The notes under the pieces are model-generated. The model ran no database searches, was not told the origin of the DNA, and saw only the letters and a list, made by a program, of their open reading frames with translations. 64,000 nt of DNA from CAVALG01 sp045576295. Lineage in GTDB: Bacteria; Bacillota; Clostridia; Oscillospirales; Acutalibacteraceae. The DNA lies in the NCBI GenBank assembly GCA_045576295.1, contig JAZNGF010000002.1, forward strand, positions 1 through 64,000, read 5' to 3'. Within the stretch, counting starts at the first letter, position 1; the number at the start of each line of letters is the position of its first letter. Below are positions 51,162-59,739 of this stretch, piece by piece. The translations under genes and the position numbers were made by a program.

Positions 51162-53726
51162 ATGAAGTTGAAAAAATCTTTGCTTTCGGTAGTATTAGCA
51201 TTGGTGCTTTTTGTTTTACCGTGTAATATAGTTGCCAATGCGGCACTTTCGTCATTCGGCAAATGCGGTGAAAATGTTACATACAGCCTGTCGAACGATG
51301 GCGTTTTAACTATATCGGGCAGTGGCGAAATGTATGATTTCACTACTGACTCGCCATTTTATAAAAGCACCGAAATAAAAAGCATTGTTGTTGAAGATGG
51401 TGTTACATCTATTGGTGTTTGGGCTTTTTCGAAATGCTCAGCACTTGAAAGCGTGGAAATGGCCGATTCGGTTACAAAGCTTGGTGCTTGTGCTTTTTAT
51501 CAGTGCACTTCTCTTACCAATATAGAGTTAAGTGAAAATATTGATGGTATTTATAGCCACACTTTTTACGGATGCAGTGTGCTTAAATCGATTGATATAC
51601 CTGATAGTGCTACGATTATTGAAGACAGCGCCTTCTTTAAATGTGTTGCTCTTGAATCAGCAATTATTGGTGATGGTGTAAAATCCATTGAACGGTATGC
51701 GTTTTTAGATTGTCATTCTATGCACACATTATCTATCGGAAATGGCGTTGAATACATAGGCTTTCAGGCTTTTGTTTACTGCTCGGGTATTACAAACTTA
51801 ACTATTGGCAGTGGATTGAAGGAATTAGGCGAGGGCGTATTTATGGGCTGTAAGTCGATAGCGGCGCTTAACCTGCCGTCATCGCTCGAAATAGTTGGAA
51901 ACTATGCGTTTTCGCAGTGCTCGGGCATTAAAAACTATAGCGGTGGCGAAAACATTATAAAAATGGGTCAAAATGCTTTAGGAGGAACCGGCTGGACTAA
52001 CACTCAGGAAAACGGCCCCTTGGTTTTTGGGAAAGTTATTATAGGGTATAAGGGCTCAATCCCCAAAAATCTTGATTTGAGCACAGTTAATGCCGTAAGC
52101 ATTGCCGCCGGTGCGTTTGCTGATAAAACATCAGTGGCCAGCGTTGTTTTTCCTGATGGCTTAAAATATATAGGCGAGTCTGCCTTTAAGGGATGTGCAG
52201 CCCTTGCAACTGTTGAGTTTAAAGATGGTATTGAATCGATTGGAAAAAGTGCATTTTCAGGGTGTACATCTTTAACTGTTGCAAATTTCCCTAATAGTTT
52301 AGTATCATTCGGCGACGAAGCCTTTTTCGGTTGCAGCTCTTTACAAACTGTTACAGTTGGCAAAGGATTATCAGATTTTGGTATTTCACCATTTGCAAAC
52401 TGTGAAACACTTAAAACTATTACAGTTGATGCCGAAAACCCATATTACTGCGATGTTGATGGTGTTGTTTTTAATAAAAATATGACCGCACTTATTCAGT
52501 GCCCGCTTGGTGTTGAAAACTCAAGGTGCACCATTCCTTACACGGTTACAAGTATTGAAGATATACAACTGGGTTATAAAAACCGCGTGCTTGTTCCGCT
52601 TGACTTTGCAATTTGCGGATATAGGTATACTGTTGCTGAAGAATATGCAAAGGTTAACAAAATCCCATTTAAATACCTTGATAGTGAAATTGTTACAACC
52701 AAGGGCGATGTTACACGTGATGGCACAGTTAATACTTTAGACGCTGTTTCTGCTGCACGTTTTACTGCGGGGATTTCTGAACTTGGGCTTGCGCGCCAGC
52801 TTGCAGGCGACTACGATGGCGACCAAAAATTATCCATAGCCGACGCTGTTTTGATTGCCAAAACTGCTGCAGGGCTTACTAAAACTTCTGATTATGCGTG
52901 GCTGTTAAAAGATACATCAAAGAATTATTCTTCGGTTACAAGTGAAGAACCCGATGAATCGTATGTTTATAAAACAGTTAACAGCAAAAAATTAGTTTTA
53001 AATGTTTATTATCCTGTAAATGGCCTTAAAGCAAAGAATGCAGCTGTTATTTGCTATGAAGGTAGTGCCTGGAACCCAACCAACTCAACAACAAGCACTT
53101 GGGGCGGTAGTTATTTGAAATATACGGCACAGTACTTCGCAAGCAAGGGGTATGTTGGAATAGAGGTTAATTATCGGTCGTTATACACTGATCTCACCAC
53201 CTCTGTTTATGATTGTATTGCTGACTGCGCCGATGGTTATAAGTATGTTACAGAAAACTTGAGTTATATTGATCCTGAAATGACTGTTCTTTTAGGTGAG
53301 TCTGCAGGTGGGCATATGGCGCTCATGATGGAATTATGCGATCTTTACACTGGTGATGCGCGCCCACAAGCTATTGTTGCAATGAACCCAACAATCTACT
53401 TAAATCAAGGGTATTGCCTTAGAACCTCGCTTAACCAGTTAGCTCCGTCATTTGAGGGGTTAAAAGAAGCTTCCCCCATATATAATGTTAAGAAAACCAA
53501 TGCGAAAATCATTATAACCCAAGGCGAAGGTGACACAATAACCCCGCTTAAATATTCACAAGAATTTCACGACAAAATGAAGGCGGCCGGTAATGATGTT
53601 AAGCTTATAAAACTTAAAGGTCAAGAACATTCTTGTTTACTATTTAACTATTTAAACAGCGACCATTATATTAATTCTCAAATGTATAAGGTTAATCGCC
53701 AAATTAGAAATGCGTTGTTATTCTAA
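51162..53726 (+). CDS. Secreted BspA-type LRR protein with dockerin and esterase domain
   Basis: An 854-residue exported protein. A signal peptide (about 1-28) is followed by a long BspA/LRR_5 region (about 30-490) with repeats of the type SIGKSAFSGCTSL. Then a dockerin (about 513-575) has loops GDVTRDGTVNTLDAV and GDYDGDQKLSIADAV. The C-terminal 270 residues form an alpha/beta-hydrolase of the lipase/esterase type: nucleophile GESAGGH, acid in TQGEGDTITP, and His in KGQEHSCLL. The dockerin sits inside the chain rather than at an end. It closes the ten-gene run and would attach through the cohesin at 47373 (inference). Confidence 0.9.
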   Translation: MKLKKSLLSVVLALVLFVLPCNIVANAALSSFGKCGENVTYSLSNDGVLTISGSGEMYDFTTDSPFYKSTEIKSIVVEDGVTSIGVWAFSKCSALESVEMADSVTKLGACAFYQCTSLTNIELSENIDGIYSHTFYGCSVLKSIDIPDSATIIEDSAFFKCVALESAIIGDGVKSIERYAFLDCHSMHTLSIGNGVEYIGFQAFVYCSGITNLTIGSGLKELGEGVFMGCKSIAALNLPSSLEIVGNYAFSQCSGIKNYSGGENIIKMGQNALGGTGWTNTQENGPLVFGKVIIGYKGSIPKNLDLSTVNAVSIAAGAFADKTSVASVVFPDGLKYIGESAFKGCAALATVEFKDGIESIGKSAFSGCTSLTVANFPNSLVSFGDEAFFGCSSLQTVTVGKGLSDFGISPFANCETLKTITVDAENPYYCDVDGVVFNKNMTALIQCPLGVENSRCTIPYTVTSIEDIQLGYKNRVLVPLDFAICGYRYTVAEEYAKVNKIPFKYLDSEIVTTKGDVTRDGTVNTLDAVSAARFTAGISELGLARQLAGDYDGDQKLSIADAVLIAKTAAGLTKTSDYAWLLKDTSKNYSSVTSEEPDESYVYKTVNSKKLVLNVYYPVNGLKAKNAAVICYEGSAWNPTNSTTSTWGGSYLKYTAQYFASKGYVGIEVNYRSLYTDLTTSVYDCIADCADGYKYVTENLSYIDPEMTVLLGESAGGHMALMMELCDLYTGDARPQAIVAMNPTIYLNQGYCLRTSLNQLAPSFEGLKEASPIYNVKKTNAKIIITQGEGDTITPLKYSQEFHDKMKAAGNDVKLIKLKGQEHSCLLFNYLNSDHYINSQMYKVNRQIRNALLF

Positions 53727-53731
53727 AAAAG

Positions 53732-53769
53732 CCCCCGAACTTGCATCTTGAAGTTCGGGGGAGTTTTAA
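53732..53769. terminator. Terminator at the end of the ten-gene operon
   Basis: An 11-bp GC-rich stem (53732-53742 with 53751-53761) is flanked by A and T runs on both sides, so it can stop the operon and the convergent XRE gene. Confidence 0.88.
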
Positions 53770-54152
53770 TTGTTTTCAATTTTATTAATGATTTCTTCGA
53801 AAACCTTTCTTTTATACTGTGCAGGTAACGAATCGATTTTTTCAAGTATCTCTGCAACCTCTTTCGGTGTTTCAGAAGGCTGAAGCTGAGATGAATCATT
53901 AAAATGAAGAGGTGTTGGTTCAACTTTATATGAAACATACTGCTTAGCTTTAAGCAGGGTATCCACTTTGATTTCGTAAATATCTGCAAGCTTTTCTAAA
54001 ATAGGTATAGGTGGGTTAGTATTGTTTTCGTATTTGGCATATCTTTCTCTGGGTATGCCAAGAGAATCTGCTAATTGAGTTTGGCTCATTTTATGTAATT
54101 TTCTAAAATGTATAAGCTTTTTCGAAAGCGTGTTTTTTGGTTTTACTGCCAT
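53766..54152 (-). CDS. XRE-family transcriptional regulator
   Basis: A 128-residue regulator with a helix-turn-helix at residues 10-66 (FRKLHKMSQTQLADSLGIPRERYAKYENN). A linker and a C-terminal helical pair follow. It resembles phage-repressor-like regulators without a peptidase domain. It is convergent with the ten-gene operon and divergent from tRNA-Thr. Targets are unknown. Confidence 0.88.
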   Translation of the reverse strand: MAVKPKNTLSKKLIHFRKLHKMSQTQLADSLGIPRERYAKYENNTNPPIPILEKLADIYEIKVDTLLKAKQYVSYKVEPTPLHFNDSSQLQPSETPKEVAEILEKIDSLPAQYKRKVFEEIINKIENN

Positions 54153-54194
54153 ATTTCATCACCGTTGTTTATATTATAATTTAAACGCAAACTA

Positions 54195-54223
54195 TTGACT
54201 AACAAATTAAAAGTTGTTATAAT
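54195..54223 (+). promoter_or_regulatory. Consensus promoter of tRNA-Thr
   Basis: TTGACT (54195-54200) and TATAAT (54218-54223) are 17 bases apart; the mature tRNA begins 12 bases after the -10 box. Confidence 0.85.
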
Positions 54224-54235
54224 GTATTGGCATTC

Positions 54236-54311
54236 GCTGAAGTGGCTCAGTTGGTAGAGCAGCTGATTCGTAATCAGCAGGTCGTGGGTTCGAGTCCCAT
54301 CTTCAGCTCCA
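54236..54311 (+). tRNA. tRNA-Thr (anticodon CGT)
   Basis: A 76-nt cloverleaf with acceptor stem GCTGAAG/CTTCAGC, anticodon loop TTCGTAA (CGT, for ACG codons), T-arm GGTTCGAGTCC and an encoded CCA. It is a single-gene unit with its own promoter and terminator. Confidence 0.96.
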
Positions 54312-54323
54312 ATATTATTTAAA

Positions 54324-54347
54324 GCTGGGCTTTGGCCCGGCTTTTTT
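54324..54347 (+). terminator. Terminator of tRNA-Thr
   Basis: A 7-bp stem with one G-U pair (54324-54330 with 54335-54341) followed by TTTTTT. Confidence 0.85.
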
Positions 54348-54348
54348 A

Positions 54349-54906
54349 TTACTCGTTTCCAATCATTAAGTTTAAAACGTTAACAAAAACTCGTGTTGGG
54401 TCGTCTAAAAAAATATCTATTACCTTTGCGGCGCAGTCTTCATCTGGCACAAACAATCGAACAGTTAATTGTTCGCGGCTGCCTTCCATTACAGAACAGC
54501 AAACAATGCAGCCATTATCGGTTTTTTCGGTCCAATACTTGTTCTCGCGTTCATTGCGGCGGCGTGCAATCATTTTTTCGGTAACCTTTACAGAATCTTC
54601 TTTAATAGTTAAAGGCGGTTCATTAGGAAATTCTTTAAGCATATCTGCGCCTTTTTGTGTTATTACAAAGGCTTTATCGCCGTTATCTTCGGTGAATGCT
54701 ATATGCTCACTTCCTTCAAGGCGAACGATAGCAGAGGAAACTTCAAAGTAGTTTGCGATTCCCTCGAAATGGATAATTTCAGTGAACCTTTGAACAGGAA
54801 TAGGGCAGGCAAGCTGATTTGCAACATAACAAATCATAACCTTAATTTGGAACTTGTTGTTTAAGCCGCCAACTCTAACACCGGCCGTTATTGCATCAAA
54901 TTGCAT
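54349..54906 (-). CDS. DUF4364 family protein
   Basis: A 185-residue cytoplasmic protein of the clostridial DUF4364 family. The N-terminal half resembles a winged helix (KFQIKVMICYVANQLACPIPVQRFTEII), followed by FVITQKGADMLKEFP, and the C-terminal half is a mixed alpha/beta domain. A regulatory role is suspected. ATG at 54906 has GGTGAG just upstream; a TTG at 54921 is an alternative. Confidence 0.82.
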   Translation of the reverse strand: MQFDAITAGVRVGGLNNKFQIKVMICYVANQLACPIPVQRFTEIIHFEGIANYFEVSSAIVRLEGSEHIAFTEDNGDKAFVITQKGADMLKEFPNEPPLTIKEDSVKVTEKMIARRRNERENKYWTEKTDNGCIVCCSVMEGSREQLTVRLFVPDEDCAAKVIDIFLDDPTRVFVNVLNLMIGNE

Positions 54907-55117
54907 TATCTCACCAACCAAAATTATTTATGCTTGAATTATACTATATCATTTTTAACAATACAAGTAAATAGGGCAACTTTGGATAATTTTTTTAAAA
55001 TTTAACCATTTAGTGTTACAAAAATGTTAAAATGCTTTAAAGAATTTTCAAAAATTATTGTATAATGGGATGTGAACTGATATAATATAATGAGATATTA
55101 TTTTTGGGGGAATTATC

Positions 55118-55786
55118 GTGAAGAATATAACTATAAGTTCACTTTTCAACGTTGATAAAACTATTGCAAAAGATTTATTTGCAGGCAAAACCTACCCGTG
55201 GGAGGTATTACCCGAAATAAATGATTTTATTTTAAAATTAGGCGAAACTCTTAACCTTGATGAATATACTTGCAAGGGCGATGGTGTTTGGATTTCGAAA
55301 AACGCCAAAGTGTTTGAAAGTGCCTATATTGCAGGCCCTTGCATTATTGATAGCGGGGCAGAAGTAAGGCACTGTGCATTTATCAGGGGCGGAGTAATTG
55401 TTGGCAAAAACTCTGTTGTTGGAAATTCAACCGAAGTTAAAAACTCAATACTTTTTGATAACGTTCAGGCTCCACACTATAACTACGTTGGCGACTCTGT
55501 ATTGGGGTATAAATCTCATATGGGTGCAGGCTCTATAACCTCAAACGTTAAATCAGATAAAACAAATGTTGTTGTTAAATCTTGTGATTATAACATTGAA
55601 ACAGGCCGCAAAAAGGTTGGTGCAATGATTGGTGACAGTGTTGAAATCGGCTGTGGATCTGTATTAAATCCCGGAACGGTTATAGGAAAAAATTCAAATG
55701 TATACCCGCTTTCGAGTGTGCGCGGAGTTGTTGCAGAAAACAGCATTTATAAATCTAAAGGTGAAGTTGTTGAAAAGCACAAATAA
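55118..55786 (+). CDS. Left-handed beta-helix (hexapeptide) acyl/nucleotidyl transferase-like protein
   Basis: A 222-residue protein. An N-terminal helical part (1-55) precedes hexapeptide repeats forming a left-handed beta-helix (about 60-205), e.g. AYIAGPCIIDSGAEVRHCAFIRGGVIVGKNSVVGNS. It resembles the C-terminal acetyltransferase part of GlmU and UDP-sugar pyrophosphorylases but has no nucleotidyl domain. The acceptor is unknown. GTG start with GGGGG upstream. Followed after 23 bases by a Nudix gene. Confidence 0.85.
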   Translation: MKNITISSLFNVDKTIAKDLFAGKTYPWEVLPEINDFILKLGETLNLDEYTCKGDGVWISKNAKVFESAYIAGPCIIDSGAEVRHCAFIRGGVIVGKNSVVGNSTEVKNSILFDNVQAPHYNYVGDSVLGYKSHMGAGSITSNVKSDKTNVVVKSCDYNIETGRKKVGAMIGDSVEIGCGSVLNPGTVIGKNSNVYPLSSVRGVVAENSIYKSKGEVVEKHK

Positions 55787-55809
55787 ACTTATTCGAAGGA
55801 TAATGCTTT

Positions 55810-56310
55810 ATGGAATTATGGGATGTATATAACAAAGAGGGTATGTTAACCGGTAAAACGGTTTTAAGGGGCAACTTTCAGTTACGCCCCGGAGAATACC
55901 ACTTAGTTGTTCATATTTGGGTAATCGGGTCTGATGGGAGGCTGATTATTCAAAAGCGCAGCGATACAAGGCCATTAATGCCCGGTGAATGGGCTGCAAC
56001 CGGGGGAGCAGCCGTTGCAGGCGAAGATTCGGTTACAGCCGCACAGCGCGAACTTTTTGAAGAGCTTGGTGTCTGGGTTGATAAACGTGAGTTTGTTCTT
56101 GCGAAAAGGCTGTTTAAGCGTAATTCATTCATTGATATGTATATTATAAGGCGAACCGTTCCTGTTAGCAGGCTTGTTTTGCAAGAAGATGAGGTTAGCC
56201 GCGTTAAAAAGGTGTATAAAAAACAGCTTATTCAAATGGTGCGCCAGGGTAAATTCCATAATTACGGCAAGGAATATTTTGATACGCTGTTAAGGGCTGT
56301 TTCAAAATAA
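55810..56310 (+). CDS. Nudix hydrolase
   Basis: A 166-residue Nudix protein. The Nudix box GAAVAGEDSVTAAQRELFEELGV (about 61-84) fits GX5EX7REUXEEXGU. The upstream VVHIWVIGSDGRLIIQKRS segment resembles the IPP isomerase-like/YfcD group of Nudix proteins. It hydrolyses a nucleoside-diphosphate-linked compound; the substrate is unknown. Confidence 0.9.
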   Translation: MELWDVYNKEGMLTGKTVLRGNFQLRPGEYHLVVHIWVIGSDGRLIIQKRSDTRPLMPGEWAATGGAAVAGEDSVTAAQRELFEELGVWVDKREFVLAKRLFKRNSFIDMYIIRRTVPVSRLVLQEDEVSRVKKVYKKQLIQMVRQGKFHNYGKEYFDTLLRAVSK

Positions 56311-56342
56311 ATGACGATTTTTTATAGGATATAGGTAATTTT

Positions 56343-57302
56343 ATGAACAAGATAAAAAAGGTATGCCAAGCGTGCCAAGGATATTTATTCGAGGAAGACG
56401 ATGTTGTTGTGTGCCCCGTTTGCGGTGCTCCTCACCACAGGGGTTGTTATGATGCATTGGGAAGATGCGCCGTTGAGAGTTATCACGGAACGGAAAACCA
56501 GTATGATTTGCTGATGAAATCGAGAATTAATCAAGAAAAAAGCAGAATGGAATCAAGCGTTGTTTGCCCGCGTTGCGGTAAGCTCTGTAAGGATAGCGAA
56601 AATTTTTGCCATAACTGTTCATTCCCGTTAAAGTCGGCAAATGGCGGACCGGCACCAAATACTGCTTCACCATTTAGCGGAATTAACATTAATTTAGATC
56701 CTTATGCTGGGTTTTCAAAAGACGCGGTTGTTGATGAAGATGTTACAGTTGATGAAGTAAAACATTTTGTTGGAATTAACGCTCATCGATACATCCCGAA
56801 GTTCTTATCATTAAGGGGAAAAACCAATAATCAAAACAAATCGCTTGTTTCATGGAACTGGGCTGCGTTTTTGTTCCCAGCTTCTTGGTTCTTTTACAGA
56901 AAAATGTATTTTCAGGGTGTGGGAATGCTCATTTTGCAAATTGCCTCAACAATGTGCCAATTCCCCCTAACCGATTACGTTTACGAATCGGTTCCCGACG
57001 CCGCAACATCACAAACAGTTATTGATTATTCGGTTATAGATTACGAAAAGGCAGCATTACCTATTTTGTTGTTTATGCTCGGTTTAATACTTGTTGCTGC
57101 TGTGAGAGTTTTTTCAGGCTTGTTTGGTAATTCAATTTACAAATCACATTGCATTGGTGCAATTAAAGATGTTAAAAAATCTAACGAGGTTGAAGATTTA
57201 GAACTTGAACTTGCAAAAAAGGGTGGGGTTAGCTTTTTTTTGATGCTGGTTTCTTTTGTGATTGCCACCTGGTTGCCACAGATTTTATATGCATTTTTAT
57301 AA
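56343..57302 (+). CDS. Prokaryotic RING-like and zinc-ribbon membrane protein with DUF2628
   Basis: A 319-residue protein. An N-terminal RING/treble-clef-like zinc motif (CQACQGYLFEEDDVVVCPVCGAPHH..C, residues 8-44) is followed by a zinc ribbon (CPRCGK..ENFCHNCSF, about 76-98). After a linker comes a DUF2628-type membrane module (SWNWAAFLFPASWFFYRKMY and three further helices, about 165-319). The zinc part should face the cytoplasm. It has a paralogue 44 bases downstream. The function is unknown; prokaryotic RING proteins have been linked to envelope stress and ubiquitin-like systems, but nothing here shows that. Confidence 0.82.
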   Translation: MNKIKKVCQACQGYLFEEDDVVVCPVCGAPHHRGCYDALGRCAVESYHGTENQYDLLMKSRINQEKSRMESSVVCPRCGKLCKDSENFCHNCSFPLKSANGGPAPNTASPFSGININLDPYAGFSKDAVVDEDVTVDEVKHFVGINAHRYIPKFLSLRGKTNNQNKSLVSWNWAAFLFPASWFFYRKMYFQGVGMLILQIASTMCQFPLTDYVYESVPDAATSQTVIDYSVIDYEKAALPILLFMLGLILVAAVRVFSGLFGNSIYKSHCIGAIKDVKKSNEVEDLELELAKKGGVSFFLMLVSFVIATWLPQILYAFL

Positions 57303-57346
57303 TTTAATTGAACGCTAATATTGAAGGTTTGTTATAAGGTGATGTT

Positions 57347-58369
57347 ATGACAGAAAAAAGAAATTGCACTGTTTGCGGTGCAGAAAACACATCGGAATAT
57401 GAATATTGCTTGCAGTGCGGTGCGAAATTGCCTGCATTGGCTAAAGGGTTCGTTCAAGAGGCTCCTAAAGCGCAAGAAACATACCATTTCAATTACCAAA
57501 ACAATAATTATGAAGCGGCTAATGATAATAAAATTGTAACGCGTTTTTGCACCAATTGTGGGTTACAGGTTGACCCGGGCGATAATTTCTGCAATAGATG
57601 TGCGGCCCCTTTATATCATTTTGAAAAACGCCAAGCCGTTCAACCTCAACCGCAACCTCAACCGCAATCTGATAATCGTTATACATACGATAATATATAT
57701 GATGATACCGATTTAGGTGTTGATGAACACGAACTGCGCTGCTTTATTGGCGAAAACTCCGAAGCATGTATTAAGAGATTCAAAAAAATGAAGTTTGGCG
57801 GTTCAAAGGCTTCGTGGAACTGGCCTGTGTTCTTGTTCTCGTGCTTATTGAACATTCCGTTTGTGTGGTTCTTTTACAGAAAAATGTATAAGGTTGGCAC
57901 CATTTTGCTTGTTGTTACAGTTGTGCTTAATATGATTATTACTATGTTGTTCGGCGGTTATTTATCTCATTTGGTTAAATATGCGAGTGAAATGACAGAA
58001 ACAACTCACAACTATGAATATGATGAATACGTTTACGATGAAGACGATTTTTATAACGAGTATACTGATAACTTTTACGATCTTGTTGAAGATATAATGC
58101 CATATCTTGGTGGATTAAGTGCATTGTCGTATATTAGTTTGGGTTATTCCATATTTTTATCAATCTTTGCAAACAATATGTATTTTAAACATTGTTGCAA
58201 AAAAATCAGCAGGTTAAATGTTGAAGACCCGGCCGAGCAGCGCCGTGTTCTTGCAAGTGCGGGTGGCACAAGCAAAGGTAAGGCGGTTGCATTAGGTATT
58301 GTGGTTCCTATAGTAAGTTGTGTTATAGGTATAATAACCTTTGTGTGCGCGTTTATGGTTATTTTATAA
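57347..58369 (+). CDS. Double zinc-ribbon membrane protein with DUF2628
   Basis: A 340-residue paralogue of the previous gene. Two zinc ribbons (CTVCGAENTSEYEYCLQCGA, residues 6-25, and CTNCGL..DNFCNRCAA, about 65-83) are followed by a PQPQPQPQ linker, the DUF2628 segment (SWNWPVFLFSCLL..WFFYRKMY) and about four membrane helices, with an acidic Tyr-rich loop between helices (YEYDEYVYDEDDFYNEYTD). The N-terminal RING-like motif of the paralogue is replaced by a ribbon. GGTG lies ahead of the ATG. Confidence 0.82.
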   Translation: MTEKRNCTVCGAENTSEYEYCLQCGAKLPALAKGFVQEAPKAQETYHFNYQNNNYEAANDNKIVTRFCTNCGLQVDPGDNFCNRCAAPLYHFEKRQAVQPQPQPQPQSDNRYTYDNIYDDTDLGVDEHELRCFIGENSEACIKRFKKMKFGGSKASWNWPVFLFSCLLNIPFVWFFYRKMYKVGTILLVVTVVLNMIITMLFGGYLSHLVKYASEMTETTHNYEYDEYVYDEDDFYNEYTDNFYDLVEDIMPYLGGLSALSYISLGYSIFLSIFANNMYFKHCCKKISRLNVEDPAEQRRVLASAGGTSKGKAVALGIVVPIVSCVIGIITFVCAFMVIL

Positions 58370-58421
58370 AAGTTGTTAATTTCTGGCCGATTAAAATTTC
58401 GGTTATTTAAGGAGAATGAAA

Positions 58422-59486
58422 ATGAATATTACAGTTACAAAAACAAATACCCCTTCACAAAAACCCGATAGCAGCACTTTAGGCTTCGGCAAAATTTTTA
58501 CCGACCATATGTTTATTATGGATTATTCAAAAGGTGAAGGCTGGCATGATGCAAGAATTGTTCCGTTTGGGCCGTTGCCGCTTCACCCTGCATCAACCGT
58601 GCTTCACTATGGTTCTGAAATTTTTGAAGGCTTAAAAGCATACCGCAGGCCAGATGGCGGCGTTCAACTGTTTAGGCCAATTGAGAACATTAGAAGGCTT
58701 AATACATCGGCTGAACGTCTTTGTCTGCCGCAAATTCCTGAAGATATGGCAATGGAGGTTTTAACCGAATTTGTTAAACACGAAGCCGATTGGACACCGT
58801 CAGCCGAAGGCACTTCGCTTTATATTCGCCCTTATCTTTTTGGTAACGATGAATCTTTAGGTGTTCACGCTGTACATAACGCAATGTTCGTTATAATTTG
58901 TTCGCCTGTTGGAAGCTATTATAAAGAGGGAATAAACCCAGTTAAAATTATGATTGAAGACGAAGATGTTCGCGCTGTTCGCGGCGGAACAGGTTATGCA
59001 AAATGCGGCGGTAACTATGCGGCAAGTAACCGCGCAGGCGAAAAGGCTGAAAAAAGCGGTTATTCGCAGGTTCTGTGGCTTGATGGCGTTGAACGCAAAT
59101 ACATTGAAGAAGTTGGCGCTATGAACGTTATGTTCAAAATAAACGGCGAAATTGTAACACCTATGCTTTCAGGTTCTATTTTGCCCGGCATTACACGTAA
59201 ATCTTGTATAGAGGTATTAAAAGATAAAGGCTATAATGTTACCGAGCGCCTTATAAGCATTGATGAGCTTGAAGCGGCTCTTGAAAACGGAACTCTTGAA
59301 GAGGCTTGGGGCTGCGGAACTGCGGCTGTTATTTCACCTATTGGAGAGCTTTCCTATAAGGGCAAAAAGTTTGTTATCAACAATGGCGAGATCGGCGATG
59401 TTGCAAAAGTTCTTTATGACACCTTAACCGGTATCCAGTGGGGCAAGATTGAAGATAAGTATAATTGGACTTATCAATTAGTTTAA
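58422..59486 (+). CDS. ilvE: Branched-chain amino acid aminotransferase
   Basis: A 354-residue fold-type IV PLP aminotransferase, the last step of Leu, Ile and Val synthesis. LHYGSEIFEGLKAYR, GGNYAASNRAGEKAEKSGYSQVLWLDG (with the Lys of the AGEKA region) and EEVGAMNVMF are diagnostic. ATG at 58422 is 7 bases after AAGGAG; the ATG at 58416 is too close to it. It stands alone. Confidence 0.95.
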   Translation: MNITVTKTNTPSQKPDSSTLGFGKIFTDHMFIMDYSKGEGWHDARIVPFGPLPLHPASTVLHYGSEIFEGLKAYRRPDGGVQLFRPIENIRRLNTSAERLCLPQIPEDMAMEVLTEFVKHEADWTPSAEGTSLYIRPYLFGNDESLGVHAVHNAMFVIICSPVGSYYKEGINPVKIMIEDEDVRAVRGGTGYAKCGGNYAASNRAGEKAEKSGYSQVLWLDGVERKYIEEVGAMNVMFKINGEIVTPMLSGSILPGITRKSCIEVLKDKGYNVTERLISIDELEAALENGTLEEAWGCGTAAVISPIGELSYKGKKFVINNGEIGDVAKVLYDTLTGIQWGKIEDKYNWTYQLV

Positions 59487-59553
59487 TTTCTGAATAATAA
59501 CAGTTTTTAGCAAAAACAACCCCAAATTAATTTCAAGAAAACTCAAAAAAATG

Positions 59554-59582
59554 TTGACATAACACCGATTAATGTTTATAAT
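59554..59582 (+). promoter_or_regulatory. Consensus promoter of tRNA-Leu
   Basis: A perfect TTGACA (59554-59559) and TATAAT (59577-59582) are 17 bases apart. Confidence 0.88.
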
Positions 59583-59608
59583 AAATCCGTTGTAGATTTC
59601 AACATTTT

Positions 59609-59695
59609 GCCGGTGTGATGGAATTGGCAGACGTGACGGACTCAAAATCCGTTGATGGCGACATCGTGTGGGTTCGAGTCCCACCACCGGCACCA
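59609..59695 (+). tRNA. tRNA-Leu (anticodon CAA)
   Basis: An 87-nt class II tRNA. The acceptor stem is GCCGGTG/CACCGGC, the anticodon loop CTCAAAA gives CAA for TTG codons, a long variable arm (GATGGCGACATC) is present, and CCA is encoded. Confidence 0.96.
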
Positions 59696-59696
59696 G

Positions 59697-59736
59697 AAAA
59701 GAACCTTGATTTGCAATGACAAATCAAGGTTCTTTT
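59697..59736 (+). terminator. Terminator of tRNA-Leu
   Basis: A 17-bp perfect stem (59697-59713 with 59720-59736) rich in A-T at the base begins two bases after the tRNA. Confidence 0.8.
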
Positions 59737-59739
59737 CAA

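Noticed and set aside
59478..59693. An open frame antisense to tRNA-Leu that begins MPVVGLEPTRCRHQRI
   Set aside because: It is the translation of the tRNA on the wrong strand, a classic false protein.
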